Source: Hyphobacterium sp. CCMP332
GTDB taxonomy: Bacteria; Bacteroidota; Bacteroidia; Cytophagales; CCMP332
Assembly: GCA_014323545.1 (NCBI GenBank)
Contig: CP058647.1
Span: forward strand, 1,122,001-1,186,000
DNA: 64,000 nucleotides
Direction of reading: 5' to 3'
The translations under genes were made by a program, and so were the position numbers. Positions 1 through 7,248 of the stretch are shown here, piece after piece; position 1 is the first letter of the stretch; every line of letters begins with the position of its first letter. The notes beneath the pieces are model-generated. The model made no database searches. It was not told the DNA's origin and saw only the letters and a program-made list of their open reading frames with translations.

Positions 1-1
1 G

Positions 2-496
2 CGACGATGGGCCAATGAAAAAAGCCATGTACTTGCCATTAATAACAGCTTTGTAGAAGGGGGAAAGGGCGCCGTTGAACTCGCAGAAAAAGTGGTGAAT
101 GTTATTGAAAATGATGCATCTAAAGGGGTTGAATTTACTTATAATAATGACGATTCCATTCAGGATAAACTCAATGCTATTGTTCAAAAGGTTTATGGTG
201 GAAAAAGAGCTGTACTTTCTAAAAAAGCATTTCTAAACTCCAAGAGAATAGCCAGGTTGGGATTGCAGCATTTTCCGATCTGCATTGCCAAAACACAATA
301 TTCTTTTACGGATGATCCTAAAAATCCGGGACATGATGGGAATTTTGAAATTGAGATTCGCGAACTGATCATCAATGAAGGAGCAGGATTTATTGTAGCC
401 GTTGCCGGAGATATTATGCGTATGCCTGGTCTGCCAAAAGAACCTCAGGCTTTGCACATCGATATGGTAGATGGGCAGATTGAAGGGCTGAGTTGA
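2..496 (+). CDS. fhs: Formate--tetrahydrofolate ligase, C-terminal part (gene runs off the left edge)
   Basis: This is the last 164 codons of a gene whose start lies before the window. The reading frame is open from base 2 and ends with TGA at 494-496. The enzyme joins formate to tetrahydrofolate using ATP, giving 10-formyl-THF for purine synthesis and one-carbon metabolism in the cytoplasm. Recognisable family signatures near the C-terminus are PICIAKTQYSFTDDP, a GAGFIVAVAGDIMRMPGLPK segment and the closing DMVDGQIEGLS. The first in-frame ATG at 92 is internal, because the frame continues upstream with family-like sequence (VLAINNSFVEGGKGAVELAE). The identification rests on recalled family motifs, not on a database search. 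Confidence 0.92.
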   Translation, partial: RRWANEKSHVLAINNSFVEGGKGAVELAEKVVNVIENDASKGVEFTYNNDDSIQDKLNAIVQKVYGGKRAVLSKKAFLNSKRIARLGLQHFPICIAKTQYSFTDDPKNPGHDGNFEIEIRELIINEGAGFIVAVAGDIMRMPGLPKEPQALHIDMVDGQIEGLS

Positions 497-547
497 TAAA
501 GTGTGGGGCGTGGAGTGTGAAATTGAAGGTAATTGAAGATTAAAAAT

Positions 548-617
548 CCGTACTCCGTATTCCATATTCCATACTCCGTATTCCGTACTCCGAAATCCGA
601 ATTCACTACTCCGTATT
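548..617. repeat. Ten tandem 7-nt repeats, consensus CCGTAYT
   Basis: Ten consecutive heptamers keep exact 7-nt phase: CCGTACT, CCGTATT, CCATATT, CCATACT, CCGTATT, CCGTACT, CCGAAAT, CCGAATT, CACTACT, CCGTATT. The array lies in the 161-bp gap between the fhs stop codon and the TPR gene. The units are degenerate, so this is an aged or diversifying short tandem repeat, not a fresh slippage product. No coding role is apparent. Confidence 0.85.
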
Positions 618-657
618 CAAAAATAGAACTCCTTTCTATTAGAATTGTTAAAATTTC

Positions 658-1374
658 ATGGACGACAAATTAAACAGAGGTATTCAAAATTTCAGAGAGG
701 GCAATTTCAAAGAAGCCGTCTCAGAGCTCAACGAATATATTGCATTCAACGCATTTGAAGTACAGGCACTCTACGCCAGGGGAATAAGTCACAGAAAACT
801 GGATGATCACCAAAAGTCATTGGAAGACCTTGACAGAGCGTGCAATTTACTTCCTACAGATGCTGAACTATTATCGGAGCGGGCAGTGACCAAGGTACAT
901 CTGAAACAATTCGATAATGCCATTGAAGACTTTCAAAAAGCACTTGATCTGGATGATAAAAATCCATACCGCTATTCAAGTCTTGCTTTCGTACAAGCCA
1001 AAGCCGGATTGGTTTTCGAAGCCATTGAAAACTATGAGAAATGCATTGAGCTTGATCCCGAAGATGCCATTGCTCTGAATAATCTCGGATTGCTGGAAGA
1101 ACAAATTGGCTATAAGGAGAGCTCAAAAAAGCGTTTTGAAAGAGCCGATTCCATCATGTCAGAAAGCGAAGGTGAAAAATTCCAGAATGTTGAAAAACTC
1201 AGGGATGAAGCCATTGAAAAAATAAAATCACAGAGAGCAGACACACAGAAAAAGCCAAATAGCAAGAAGAAGGGATTAATTAAAACCTATTTCAATACCA
1301 TTGGAGATTTATATTCAAGTGGAGAAGAAAGGAAAAGGTTTTTGAAGTTTTTGTTTCGGGACAAATCCATTTAA
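658..1374 (+). CDS. Tetratricopeptide repeat protein
   Basis: A 238-residue protein made of about four TPR units over residues 3-140. TPR-type spacing of small and aromatic residues is visible in NFREGNFKEAVSELNEYI, QFDNAIEDFQKALDLDDKNP and VFEAIENYEKCIELDPEDAIALNNLG. TPRs form helical scaffolds that bind partner proteins. There is no signal peptide or membrane segment, so it is probably cytoplasmic. The C-terminal third (about 175-238) is rich in Lys/Arg and Glu and probably partly disordered. The start is ATG 658. The gene stands alone on the plus strand between the heptamer array and a non-coding stretch, so context does not suggest a partner. Confidence 0.85.
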   Translation: MDDKLNRGIQNFREGNFKEAVSELNEYIAFNAFEVQALYARGISHRKLDDHQKSLEDLDRACNLLPTDAELLSERAVTKVHLKQFDNAIEDFQKALDLDDKNPYRYSSLAFVQAKAGLVFEAIENYEKCIELDPEDAIALNNLGLLEEQIGYKESSKKRFERADSIMSESEGEKFQNVEKLRDEAIEKIKSQRADTQKKPNSKKKGLIKTYFNTIGDLYSSGEERKRFLKFLFRDKSI

Positions 1375-1649
1375 GAACAACATTTTTACAGCCATCTAAT
1401 CCGCTTAAATGCCGACTTTAAATGCGGAAAAGGATTTGTTCGAAGAGTAATTTCGCTAATAAGTTAAAGGGATTTTCCTCTTTCAGAGTAAAAGTTTGTC
1501 TGAATGGGTCATGATTTTTTTAGGAAGAGTCTCATTTCATGAATTAATAAGAACAAATAAAGAGTTTCCTCCATAAAGAAGATTGCATCTCTTCATGACA
1601 GGCACTTCGCTCTGAAATAGAAACACATTTGAGTCTTTTGTAAATCATA

Positions 1650-1712
1650 TTTCGAGATTCCATAGTAGCCGAAAATTGGAGACTTGATGTTTAGCCAATT
1701 TTTCGAGATTCC
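1650..1712. repeat. Direct repeat TTTCGAGATTCC (two copies)
   Basis: Identical 12-mers TTTCGAGATTCC occur at 1650-1661 and 1701-1712. Between them GAAAATTGG and CCAATTTTTC lie in inverted orientation, so the unit could also fold. The second copy runs into the inverted repeat at 1708-1761. Confidence 0.6.
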
Positions 1713-1761
1713 AAGAACCCATGAAGAACTTTCGGTCTTCAGGGCAAGCAAGTCTTGGAAT
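1708..1761. other. Nested stem-loop in intergenic DNA
   Basis: Outer arms ATTCCAAG (1708-1715) and CTTGGAAT (1754-1761) are perfectly complementary. Inside them TGAAGA (1722-1727) and TCTTCA (1736-1741) form a second perfect stem around an 8-nt loop. This may be a structured RNA or a mobile-element terminus. There is no T-tract typical of a terminator. Confidence 0.5.
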
Positions 1762-1825
1762 AACGGAAGAGTTTATGGCCTTGTTTTAATATTAACGGTA
1801 AAACCCCAAAAGTTTTCGTTACTCT

Positions 1826-1881
1826 AATCCCGTATTTCCCCGCATTTCCCCGCATTTATTGCGGGGGCGGGGTTCGGGATT
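1826..1881. terminator. GC-rich hairpin downstream of the rhomboid gene
   Basis: AATCCCG (1826-1832) pairs with CGGGATT (1875-1881), and CCCCGC pairs with GCGGGG internally. TTTCCCCGCA is directly duplicated in the left arm. The hairpin begins 20 bp past the 3' end of the rhomboid gene, so it could end that minus-strand transcript. It lacks a long T-run, so it may be an imperfect or rho-assisted terminator, or a REP-like element. Confidence 0.4.
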
Positions 1882-1901
1882 GAAGTCTCAATTTAATTTT
1901 T

Positions 1902-2534
1902 TCAATTATCGAAATGCCTATCTATTTCCTCAGTTCGATTCTCCTCCTCAATTTCCCAGTTGTATTTCTTCCTCGGATCCGACTTTCTGAAAACAATAGC
2001 CAGAATAACACCTACAATTGAGCCTGAAATATGGCTTTCAAATGAAACGCCTTCCTTAACAGGAAAGAGTCCAATGATCATGGATCCATACAAGAAAACG
2101 ACAAGCATTGAAATGGCAAGCCGTCGCTGGTCTCTTCGTATGATTCCCGATATAAAAAGGAAAGCCAATAAGGCATAATTAACACCACTCAAACCGATAT
2201 GGAAAGACTCCCTTGCAAACAGCCAAACGAACACACCGGGTACAAAAAAGCATAGCATAAATGAATTAATGGCAGCGCGTGGATACATAAAAAACAAGGC
2301 AGCAGTTGAAAGTAGAAAAGGTATGGAATTATATATCAGATGCTCCCAATCCCCGTGAATGAACTGGCCGAAAAAGAGCCCTTTTAAACCTGAAAAGCTT
2401 CTCGGAAACACACCGTAATCCGAAAAGGATAATCCCATTTTGGATTCAAATAATTTGATCCAAAACATGATCCCAATGAGTATGAGTGGCATGCCCAACC
2501 AGCGAAAAAAATAATATCTGCGTCGTGAAAACAA
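1902..2534 (-). CDS. Rhomboid-family intramembrane serine protease
   Basis: A 210-residue polytopic membrane protein. Rhomboids cut transmembrane substrates inside the lipid bilayer. The active-site parts are present: HLIYN with H65/N69 in the second helix (HxxxN), the GLSG nucleophile motif with Ser116, and the catalytic His168 in SHISG of the last core helix. About six membrane helices are visible, followed by a charged cytoplasmic tail. The longest frame starts at TTG 2534, directly after the TAA of the deacetylase gene, and its basic N-terminus (SRRRYYFFRW) looks genuine. ATG at residue 15 is an alternative start. The gene abuts the upstream deacetylase with no spacer, so the two are probably co-transcribed. 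The physiological substrate is unknown. Confidence 0.87.
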   Translation of the reverse strand: MFSRRRYYFFRWLGMPLILIGIMFWIKLFESKMGLSFSDYGVFPRSFSGLKGLFFGQFIHGDWEHLIYNSIPFLLSTAALFFMYPRAAINSFMLCFFVPGVFVWLFARESFHIGLSGVNYALLAFLFISGIIRRDQRRLAISMLVVFLYGSMIIGLFPVKEGVSFESHISGSIVGVILAIVFRKSDPRKKYNWEIEEENRTEEIDRHFDN

Positions 2535-3437
2535 TTAAAAATAAATTTCCTGCGCCAATCTATAGGTGTTGGCATGCGCATCCACAATGTCGGAAATTTT
2601 TTCTGAATAACCGCCACCCATCGTAACCACAATTGGAATATCATTACTTTTTGCCTGTTCAAAGACATATTTATCTCTTTGCCGACAACCCTCTTTGGAC
2701 AATCCCAATCTGCCCAGTTTATCCGTCGAAAGGATATCGACTCCACTTTGAAAAAAAATAATTTCCGGCTGAACTGAGTCGATGAGTTTAGGAAGGTTTT
2801 CTTTTAGTGCCTTTAAGTATTCCCTGTCGCCGGTACCATCAGCCAATTCAATATCCAGATCCGATTCTTCTTTTTTCATGGGATAATTCTTTTCACCATG
2901 AATGCTAAAGGTGAAAACCCGCTCTTCATTTTCAAATATTTTTGCCGTTCCATTGCCCTGGTGAACATCTAAATCAACGACCAGAATTTTCCCCAAGACC
3001 TTGGAATTAAGTAAATATTGAGATGCGACGGCTACATCGTTAAGCAAACAAAAACCCTCTCCCCTGTCTCTGTATGCATGATGCGTCCCACCTGCCACAT
3101 TAAAGGCACAGCCAAATTTCAATGCGTATTTGGCACAATCAAGGGTCCCCTGCGTAATGATCAATTCCCGCCTTACTAATTCTGCACTGAGAGGGAAACC
3201 GGTTTTTCTTTGTTCCGATTTGCTGAGTTTCAGTTTTTTTAATTTTTCCCAATAGGAATCGTAATGTACGGCCAAAATATCTTTTTCAGAAAGCAGTTTG
3301 GGTATGAAAAAGTTAGAATCCGAAACTGTACCCTCGTATTTTAACTGCTCCGGAATGAGAGAATATTTCTCCATCGGAAATCGATGATTTTTGGGTAAGG
3401 GATGATGGTACTCCTCGGACCAGGCAATTTTTAGCAT
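2535..3437 (-). CDS. Histone deacetylase superfamily protein
   Basis: A 300-residue zinc amidohydrolase of the HDAC/AcuC/acetylpolyamine amidohydrolase superfamily. It is likely to remove acyl groups from lysine side chains or small amines in the cytoplasm. Diagnostic pieces are GGTHHAYRDRGEGFCLLND (His119-His120 pair), DLDVHQGNGT with zinc ligands Asp157 and His159, SGVD with zinc ligand Asp234, and GGGYS with catalytic Tyr277. The length fits a minimal single-domain enzyme, perhaps closest to the class IV (HDAC11-like) type. The start is ATG 3437. It is the first gene of a two-gene unit with the rhomboid protease and is divergent from the response regulator at 3555. The natural substrate cannot be read from the sequence. 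Confidence 0.88.
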   Translation of the reverse strand: MLKIAWSEEYHHPLPKNHRFPMEKYSLIPEQLKYEGTVSDSNFFIPKLLSEKDILAVHYDSYWEKLKKLKLSKSEQRKTGFPLSAELVRRELIITQGTLDCAKYALKFGCAFNVAGGTHHAYRDRGEGFCLLNDVAVASQYLLNSKVLGKILVVDLDVHQGNGTAKIFENEERVFTFSIHGEKNYPMKKEESDLDIELADGTGDREYLKALKENLPKLIDSVQPEIIFFQSGVDILSTDKLGRLGLSKEGCRQRDKYVFEQAKSNDIPIVVTMGGGYSEKISDIVDAHANTYRLAQEIYF

Positions 3438-3518
3438 GTCTAATAAACAAGAATTTCTAAACAGCGTTTCTGATTCATTCTATATTTTATAAAATAAGTC
3501 CAAAAAAATAGAATTAGC

Positions 3519-3533
3519 TTCCCAATATGGGAA
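3519..3533. promoter_or_regulatory. Perfect palindrome TTCCCA-ATA-TGGGAA, candidate operator
   Basis: Six-base arms TTCCCA/TGGGAA are separated by ATA. The site is 21 bp before the ATG of the response regulator, in the divergent region shared with the deacetylase gene. A half-site TTCCCAT recurs at 3548-3554. Position and symmetry fit a binding site for a dimeric regulator, possibly the encoded Fis-type activator acting on its own gene. This is inference only. Confidence 0.4.
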
Positions 3534-3554
3534 AATTTGTGTTTCTTTCCCATT

Positions 3555-4916
3555 ATGAAAAACATTGAAGGCTTTAAAATATTTGCGGTTGAGGATGACC
3601 CCAGCTTTTCCAAAGTATTGGAGTACACCCTAAAATTAGATCCCGAGCACGAGGTTAGGATGTTTGAAAATGGCAAAGATTTACTCAATGCTCTACCGGA
3701 AAAACCCTCATTGATAACCCTGGATTACTCGCTTCCGGATTTTAGCGGGGGCGAACTGCTTCAAAAAATAAACTACTATAACAAGGAAATTCCTGTCATC
3801 ATCATTTCAGGACAGGAAGATGTTAAAACTGCGGTTGCCTTAATAAAAGAGGGCGCCTTCGATTACATCAGCAAAGAAGAAGACCTTCGTACCAGACTGC
3901 TCAATTCCATTAACAAGGCCAAAAAAACCAATGAACTCGAACATGAAATCGAACATTTACGCGAAGAAATAGCGCATAAATACGAGTTTGAAAAAAGCAT
4001 TATAGGCAAAAGTCCTTCCATGCAGGCCATTTTTAAATTATTGGAAAAGGCTGTTCATACAAACATAACCGTTTCTATCAGCGGAGAAACGGGCACGGGA
4101 AAAGAAGTTGTTGCCAAAGCCATTCATTACAATTCGGCATTGCGAAACAAAGCATTTGTAGCTGTAAACATCGCAGCTGTACCCAAAGACCTGATCGAAA
4201 GCGAGTTATTCGGTCATGAAAAAGGAGCCTTTACGGGTGCCATTACTCAGAGAAAAGGAAAATTTGAAGAAGCCAATGGTGGGACCATCTTTCTTGACGA
4301 GATCGGCGAAATGGATATCAATCTCCAGGCAAAAATGCTCAGGGTGTTACAGGAAAGAGAAATAACTCGGGTTGGCGGAAGCAAAACAATAAAGCTAAAT
4401 GTCAGAATATTGGTTGCCACGCATCGGAATCTGGCCGAGGAAATTAAAAAAGGAAATTTTAGGGAAGACCTTTATTATCGCTTGCTCGGTTTACCGATTA
4501 CCCTGCCAACCTTGCGCGAAAGAGGTTCCGACATTCTGATACTGGCCAAACATTTTCTTAACTCATTTGCCAAAGAAAATAACATGGGCTCAATTAATAT
4601 TGAAGAAAGTGCAAGAAAGAAATTAATGGCCTATTCATGGCCGGGAAATGTGAGAGAGCTAAAAGCGGTGATAGAATTGGCAGCTGTAATGTCAGATGGA
4701 GAAAAACTTAAATCAGAAGATATTACATTTACAAGTATTGATAAAAGTGAAAACTTCCTATTGGAAGAACAGAGCTTAAGAGATTACACGTTTAATATTA
4801 TTCGCCATTTTCTAAAAAAATACGATGATAATGTATTGTTGGTTGCTAAAAAATTAAACATTGGTAAATCAACATTGTATCGCTATTTAAAAGAAATGGA
4901 AGAAGAACAAAACTAA
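3555..4916 (+). CDS. Sigma-54-dependent response regulator (NtrC family)
   Basis: A 453-residue three-domain activator. The receiver domain (about 1-125) has acidic residues at 13-15, phosphoacceptor Asp57 in LDYSLPDFSGG and Lys107. The central AAA+ domain has Walker A GETGTGKE (177-184), the sigma-54-contacting GAFTGA loop (224-229) and Walker B FLDEIG. The C-terminal Fis-type helix-turn-helix includes VAKKLNIGKSTLYRYLKEM. Phosphorylation would trigger ATP-driven remodelling of sigma-54 RNA polymerase at target promoters. I chose ATG 3555. A TTG six codons upstream (3537) is possible but adds only CFFPI. No histidine kinase is adjacent. An HPt protein follows after 4 bp, so a multistep phosphorelay is likely, with the kinase encoded elsewhere. 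Confidence 0.93.
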   Translation: MKNIEGFKIFAVEDDPSFSKVLEYTLKLDPEHEVRMFENGKDLLNALPEKPSLITLDYSLPDFSGGELLQKINYYNKEIPVIIISGQEDVKTAVALIKEGAFDYISKEEDLRTRLLNSINKAKKTNELEHEIEHLREEIAHKYEFEKSIIGKSPSMQAIFKLLEKAVHTNITVSISGETGTGKEVVAKAIHYNSALRNKAFVAVNIAAVPKDLIESELFGHEKGAFTGAITQRKGKFEEANGGTIFLDEIGEMDINLQAKMLRVLQEREITRVGGSKTIKLNVRILVATHRNLAEEIKKGNFREDLYYRLLGLPITLPTLRERGSDILILAKHFLNSFAKENNMGSINIEESARKKLMAYSWPGNVRELKAVIELAAVMSDGEKLKSEDITFTSIDKSENFLLEEQSLRDYTFNIIRHFLKKYDDNVLLVAKKLNIGKSTLYRYLKEMEEEQN

Positions 4917-4920
4917 TATT

Positions 4921-5271
4921 ATGGCAATAACCGATTTAGCCTATTTGCACCAATACAGTTCAAACGACAAGGATTTTGTTCAGGAGATGGTAGAGCTCTT
5001 TCTGAGTTCAACACCTTCTTTCTTAGAGGAAATGAAAAGCTCCTTTGAAAATAAGGACTATAACATGGTTGCCAGAATATCTCATAAAATGAAACCCTCC
5101 ATGACATTCATGGGAATTAAAAATGGTAAAGAAATTACCATTGCATTGGAAGATTATGCCAATGAAGGCACAGATATCGCTAAAATCGAAGAGAAAATTA
5201 CTGAGTTGGATCAGTTATGTCAGCTGGCTTTTTCTGAGCTCAAAGTTGCTCTGAATGAGTTGAAATCCTGA
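4921..5271 (+). CDS. HPt-domain phosphotransfer protein
   Basis: A 116-residue all-helical protein with the HPt signature ARISHKMKPS, in which His55 would carry the phosphoryl group. HPt proteins shuttle phosphate between hybrid kinases and response regulators in the cytoplasm. The gene starts 4 bp after the sigma-54 regulator and is very likely co-transcribed with it, which suggests it feeds or drains Asp57 of that protein. It is a single domain without kinase or receiver modules. The 3' end meets the convergent thioredoxin-like gene with a one-base gap. Confidence 0.85.
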   Translation: MAITDLAYLHQYSSNDKDFVQEMVELFLSSTPSFLEEMKSSFENKDYNMVARISHKMKPSMTFMGIKNGKEITIALEDYANEGTDIAKIEEKITELDQLCQLAFSELKVALNELKS

Positions 5272-5272
5272 T

Positions 5273-5827
5273 TTATTTCCATTTGATATTACATCCGGCA
5301 CTTGGAAACTGATCCATTGGCGGAGTCTTGCCATTGAGTAGCTGCTCCAAAGCATTTCTCAAATCTTTGCCATCCACCGGTTTATCATTGCCCGGTCTTG
5401 CTTCATCCAATCTGCCGCGATAAAAGCATTTATCATTAGCATCAAATAAATATAAATCAGGGGTACATGCGGCATAATAAGCTTTGGCCACCTGCTGTGT
5501 TTCATCAAAGAGATAGGGAAATGCAAATCGATGCACTTCAGCAAATTGCTTCATTTTCTCCGGCGAATCTTCAGGGTATTTTTCGATATCATTGGAAGAT
5601 ATCGCGATGGTTTTTATTCCCCTTTTTTCGTACACTTTTGAAATTTTTACCAATTCATTAATCACATGAATAACATAAGGGCAATGATTACAGATAAAAT
5701 ATACAAGTGTACCCTTATCTCCTTTTAAACTTTCAAATGTGTATTTTTTTTGATCCAGGGTATTTATGATTTCAAATTCAGGAGCCCCTGTTTTCAAAGG
5801 CATCATGTTAGAATCGGTAAGTGACAT
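5273..5827 (-). CDS. Thioredoxin-like / redoxin family protein with CNHC motif
   Basis: A 184-residue thioredoxin-fold protein with the motif FICNHCPYV (Cys46, Cys49) and a third cysteine near the C-terminus (Cys179). The CNHCPY pattern is that of a peroxiredoxin-like/thioredoxin-family group common in Bacteroidota and Planctomycetes. Its exact substrate is not established. No signal peptide is apparent, so it is predicted cytoplasmic. A typical cis-Pro region follows (ACTPDLYLFD). The start is ATG 5827. It lies 17 bp downstream of the cytochrome c/copper monooxygenase gene on the same strand, forming a three-gene redox set with the redoxin lipoprotein. Confidence 0.85.
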   Translation of the reverse strand: MSLTDSNMMPLKTGAPEFEIINTLDQKKYTFESLKGDKGTLVYFICNHCPYVIHVINELVKISKVYEKRGIKTIAISSNDIEKYPEDSPEKMKQFAEVHRFAFPYLFDETQQVAKAYYAACTPDLYLFDANDKCFYRGRLDEARPGNDKPVDGKDLRNALEQLLNGKTPPMDQFPSAGCNIKWK

Positions 5828-5844
5828 AAGTAATTATTATTAGT

Positions 5845-7248
5845 TTAAATATTATTTACTTCCAGACTGATATTTTCATCTCCTTCGCGATAAGGTAAAT
5901 AAGTAAATATAAATTGAAACATCTCATCTGTGGTTTTCATGCTATGATCCGGCTCCCTGATTTCTCGTGGAGGAAAAAAGGGATTAAAAGGATTATCCGC
6001 TGTATTGTCGAACAATCCCTCGGCAACTAAGGTAGCCCCAGCCGGAATTTTTATCATTTTAGGAAATTTGTAATAAAACTGCCAGCGAAAATCCCAACTA
6101 TCAATTTTTACTAGCGGAATGGTATCTTTTTTTAATGTTACTGCATAGGCTTTAAACTTTCGACCAAGCAAATGCATGTGGGGATTCACCATAAGAAGTG
6201 AAATATCCTGCGGCACCTGATATTTTGTATAAAAAGTCATTATGGTATCCGGTGGTATGATCAGTTCGGGTTCTACAGGAGATATTCCCAGCGTGCCCAT
6301 TTGCGTTTCATGCGGAATTCTTTCGGGTTTTTTTCTGGAAAAAAAGATATTGATCTTTGATTTATCCCATTGATCCACCGCCGTTGGCCCATAATGCATG
6401 TCCTGCATAAAAAATGCGGCTTTTTTACTGACTTTAAAACCTCCGATCTCCTCCGGATAGGCTACAGGAGAAACACCGGGTAAATAATTGCAAACCAAGG
6501 TGCGTATCTCAGGCATGGTCCCATCATCGTTAAGAAGACCCATCACTTTATAGGCATTGCGTGTTCCCAGCGAGTCGGGAAAAACGATTTTTTCACCTGC
6601 AAAATGATCTGATTTTTTGTGTGAAGTATAATTAATCAGATGGCCATTCATGTGATGAGCCAGTTGTCTGTTGCCCGGCACAAATTCCATTAATCTCACA
6701 AAAGTGTCTTTTTCAAGCTCAAAAGGTATTTTAATAAAAACGAAATGATCCACATTGATGCCTTTTATTAAAAATGAATCCTCCATTTCAATAACGAGAT
6801 CGGGTTCACCCAATTGACTGCCTGTCGGAAATGTTGGTGGTTCGGGAATTGCAGTACTGTCTCCAATTGGCATTCCATTGTCTATCCAGTTGACTAGGGT
6901 TTGAATTTCCTCTTCCTCCAGATATTTCTCACCCAGAAAATGTCTGTAGTTTGGATCAGCAGGCCAGGGTGGCATATAGCGTGTTTCGACTACAAACTGA
7001 ATGGTCTCTGATCTTTTTTTAATATCCTTATAGGTAATCAATGAAAAAGGACCTGCTTCCCCCGGCCTATGACAAGGCATGCAATTATTATAAAAAAAAG
7101 GGGCAATATGTTCGCTGAAAGTTGGGTTTTCAATGACTTGAGCTATTTTTTCAACCTTTTCCTGATCAGCCCCTCTCTTATCTTTTCCAATTTCTGAACA
7201 GGAAAGAAAAAACAAACAGATGATTAGAAAAGAAGGGTAATTTTTCAT
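5845..7248 (-). CDS. Lipoprotein fusing cytochrome c to a PHM-like copper monooxygenase
   Basis: A 467-residue envelope lipoprotein (lipobox LFFLSC, Cys17). A cytochrome c domain follows with heme motif CMPCH (residues 56-60). The rest matches copper type II ascorbate-dependent monooxygenases (peptidylglycine/dopamine monooxygenase fold). All six copper ligands can be placed: the HHM pair (His198, His199), MHYG (His285), HMH (His357, His359) and the Met in TDEMFQF (Met443). This predicts an oxidative enzyme whose electrons may come through the fused heme instead of ascorbate. ATG 7248 is preferred because it overlaps the TGA of the upstream redoxin gene (ATGA) and opens a clean signal peptide. 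ATG 7260 would add four residues. The substrate is unknown. Confidence 0.85.
   Translation of the reverse strand: MKNYPSFLIICLFFLSCSEIGKDKRGADQEKVEKIAQVIENPTFSEHIAPFFYNNCMPCHRPGEAGPFSLITYKDIKKRSETIQFVVETRYMPPWPADPNYRHFLGEKYLEEEEIQTLVNWIDNGMPIGDSTAIPEPPTFPTGSQLGEPDLVIEMEDSFLIKGINVDHFVFIKIPFELEKDTFVRLMEFVPGNRQLAHHMNGHLINYTSHKKSDHFAGEKIVFPDSLGTRNAYKVMGLLNDDGTMPEIRTLVCNYLPGVSPVAYPEEIGGFKVSKKAAFFMQDMHYGPTAVDQWDKSKINIFFSRKKPERIPHETQMGTLGISPVEPELIIPPDTIMTFYTKYQVPQDISLLMVNPHMHLLGRKFKAYAVTLKKDTIPLVKIDSWDFRWQFYYKFPKMIKIPAGATLVAEGLFDNTADNPFNPFFPPREIREPDHSMKTTDEMFQFIFTYLPYREGDENISLEVNNI

Larger units (their letters stand above)
1375..1901. other. 527-bp intergenic stretch with repeats and hairpins
   Basis: No convincing ORF lies here between the TPR gene (plus) and the rhomboid gene (minus), whose 3' ends face each other. 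Visible structure includes a possible hairpin just after the TPR gene (1401-1427; CCGC/GCGG arms around TTAAA/TTTAA), an 8-bp inverted pair TTTCAGAG/CTCTGAAA (1481-1488, 1610-1617), a direct repeat (1650-1661 and 1701-1712), and two stronger hairpins listed separately. It could be a decayed mobile element or gene, or an undescribed structured RNA. Nothing in the sequence decides between these. Confidence 0.6.

Noticed and set aside
548-617. The tandem array considered as a CRISPR or clustered repeat locus
   Set aside because: Units are 7 nt with no spacers, and no cas genes are nearby.
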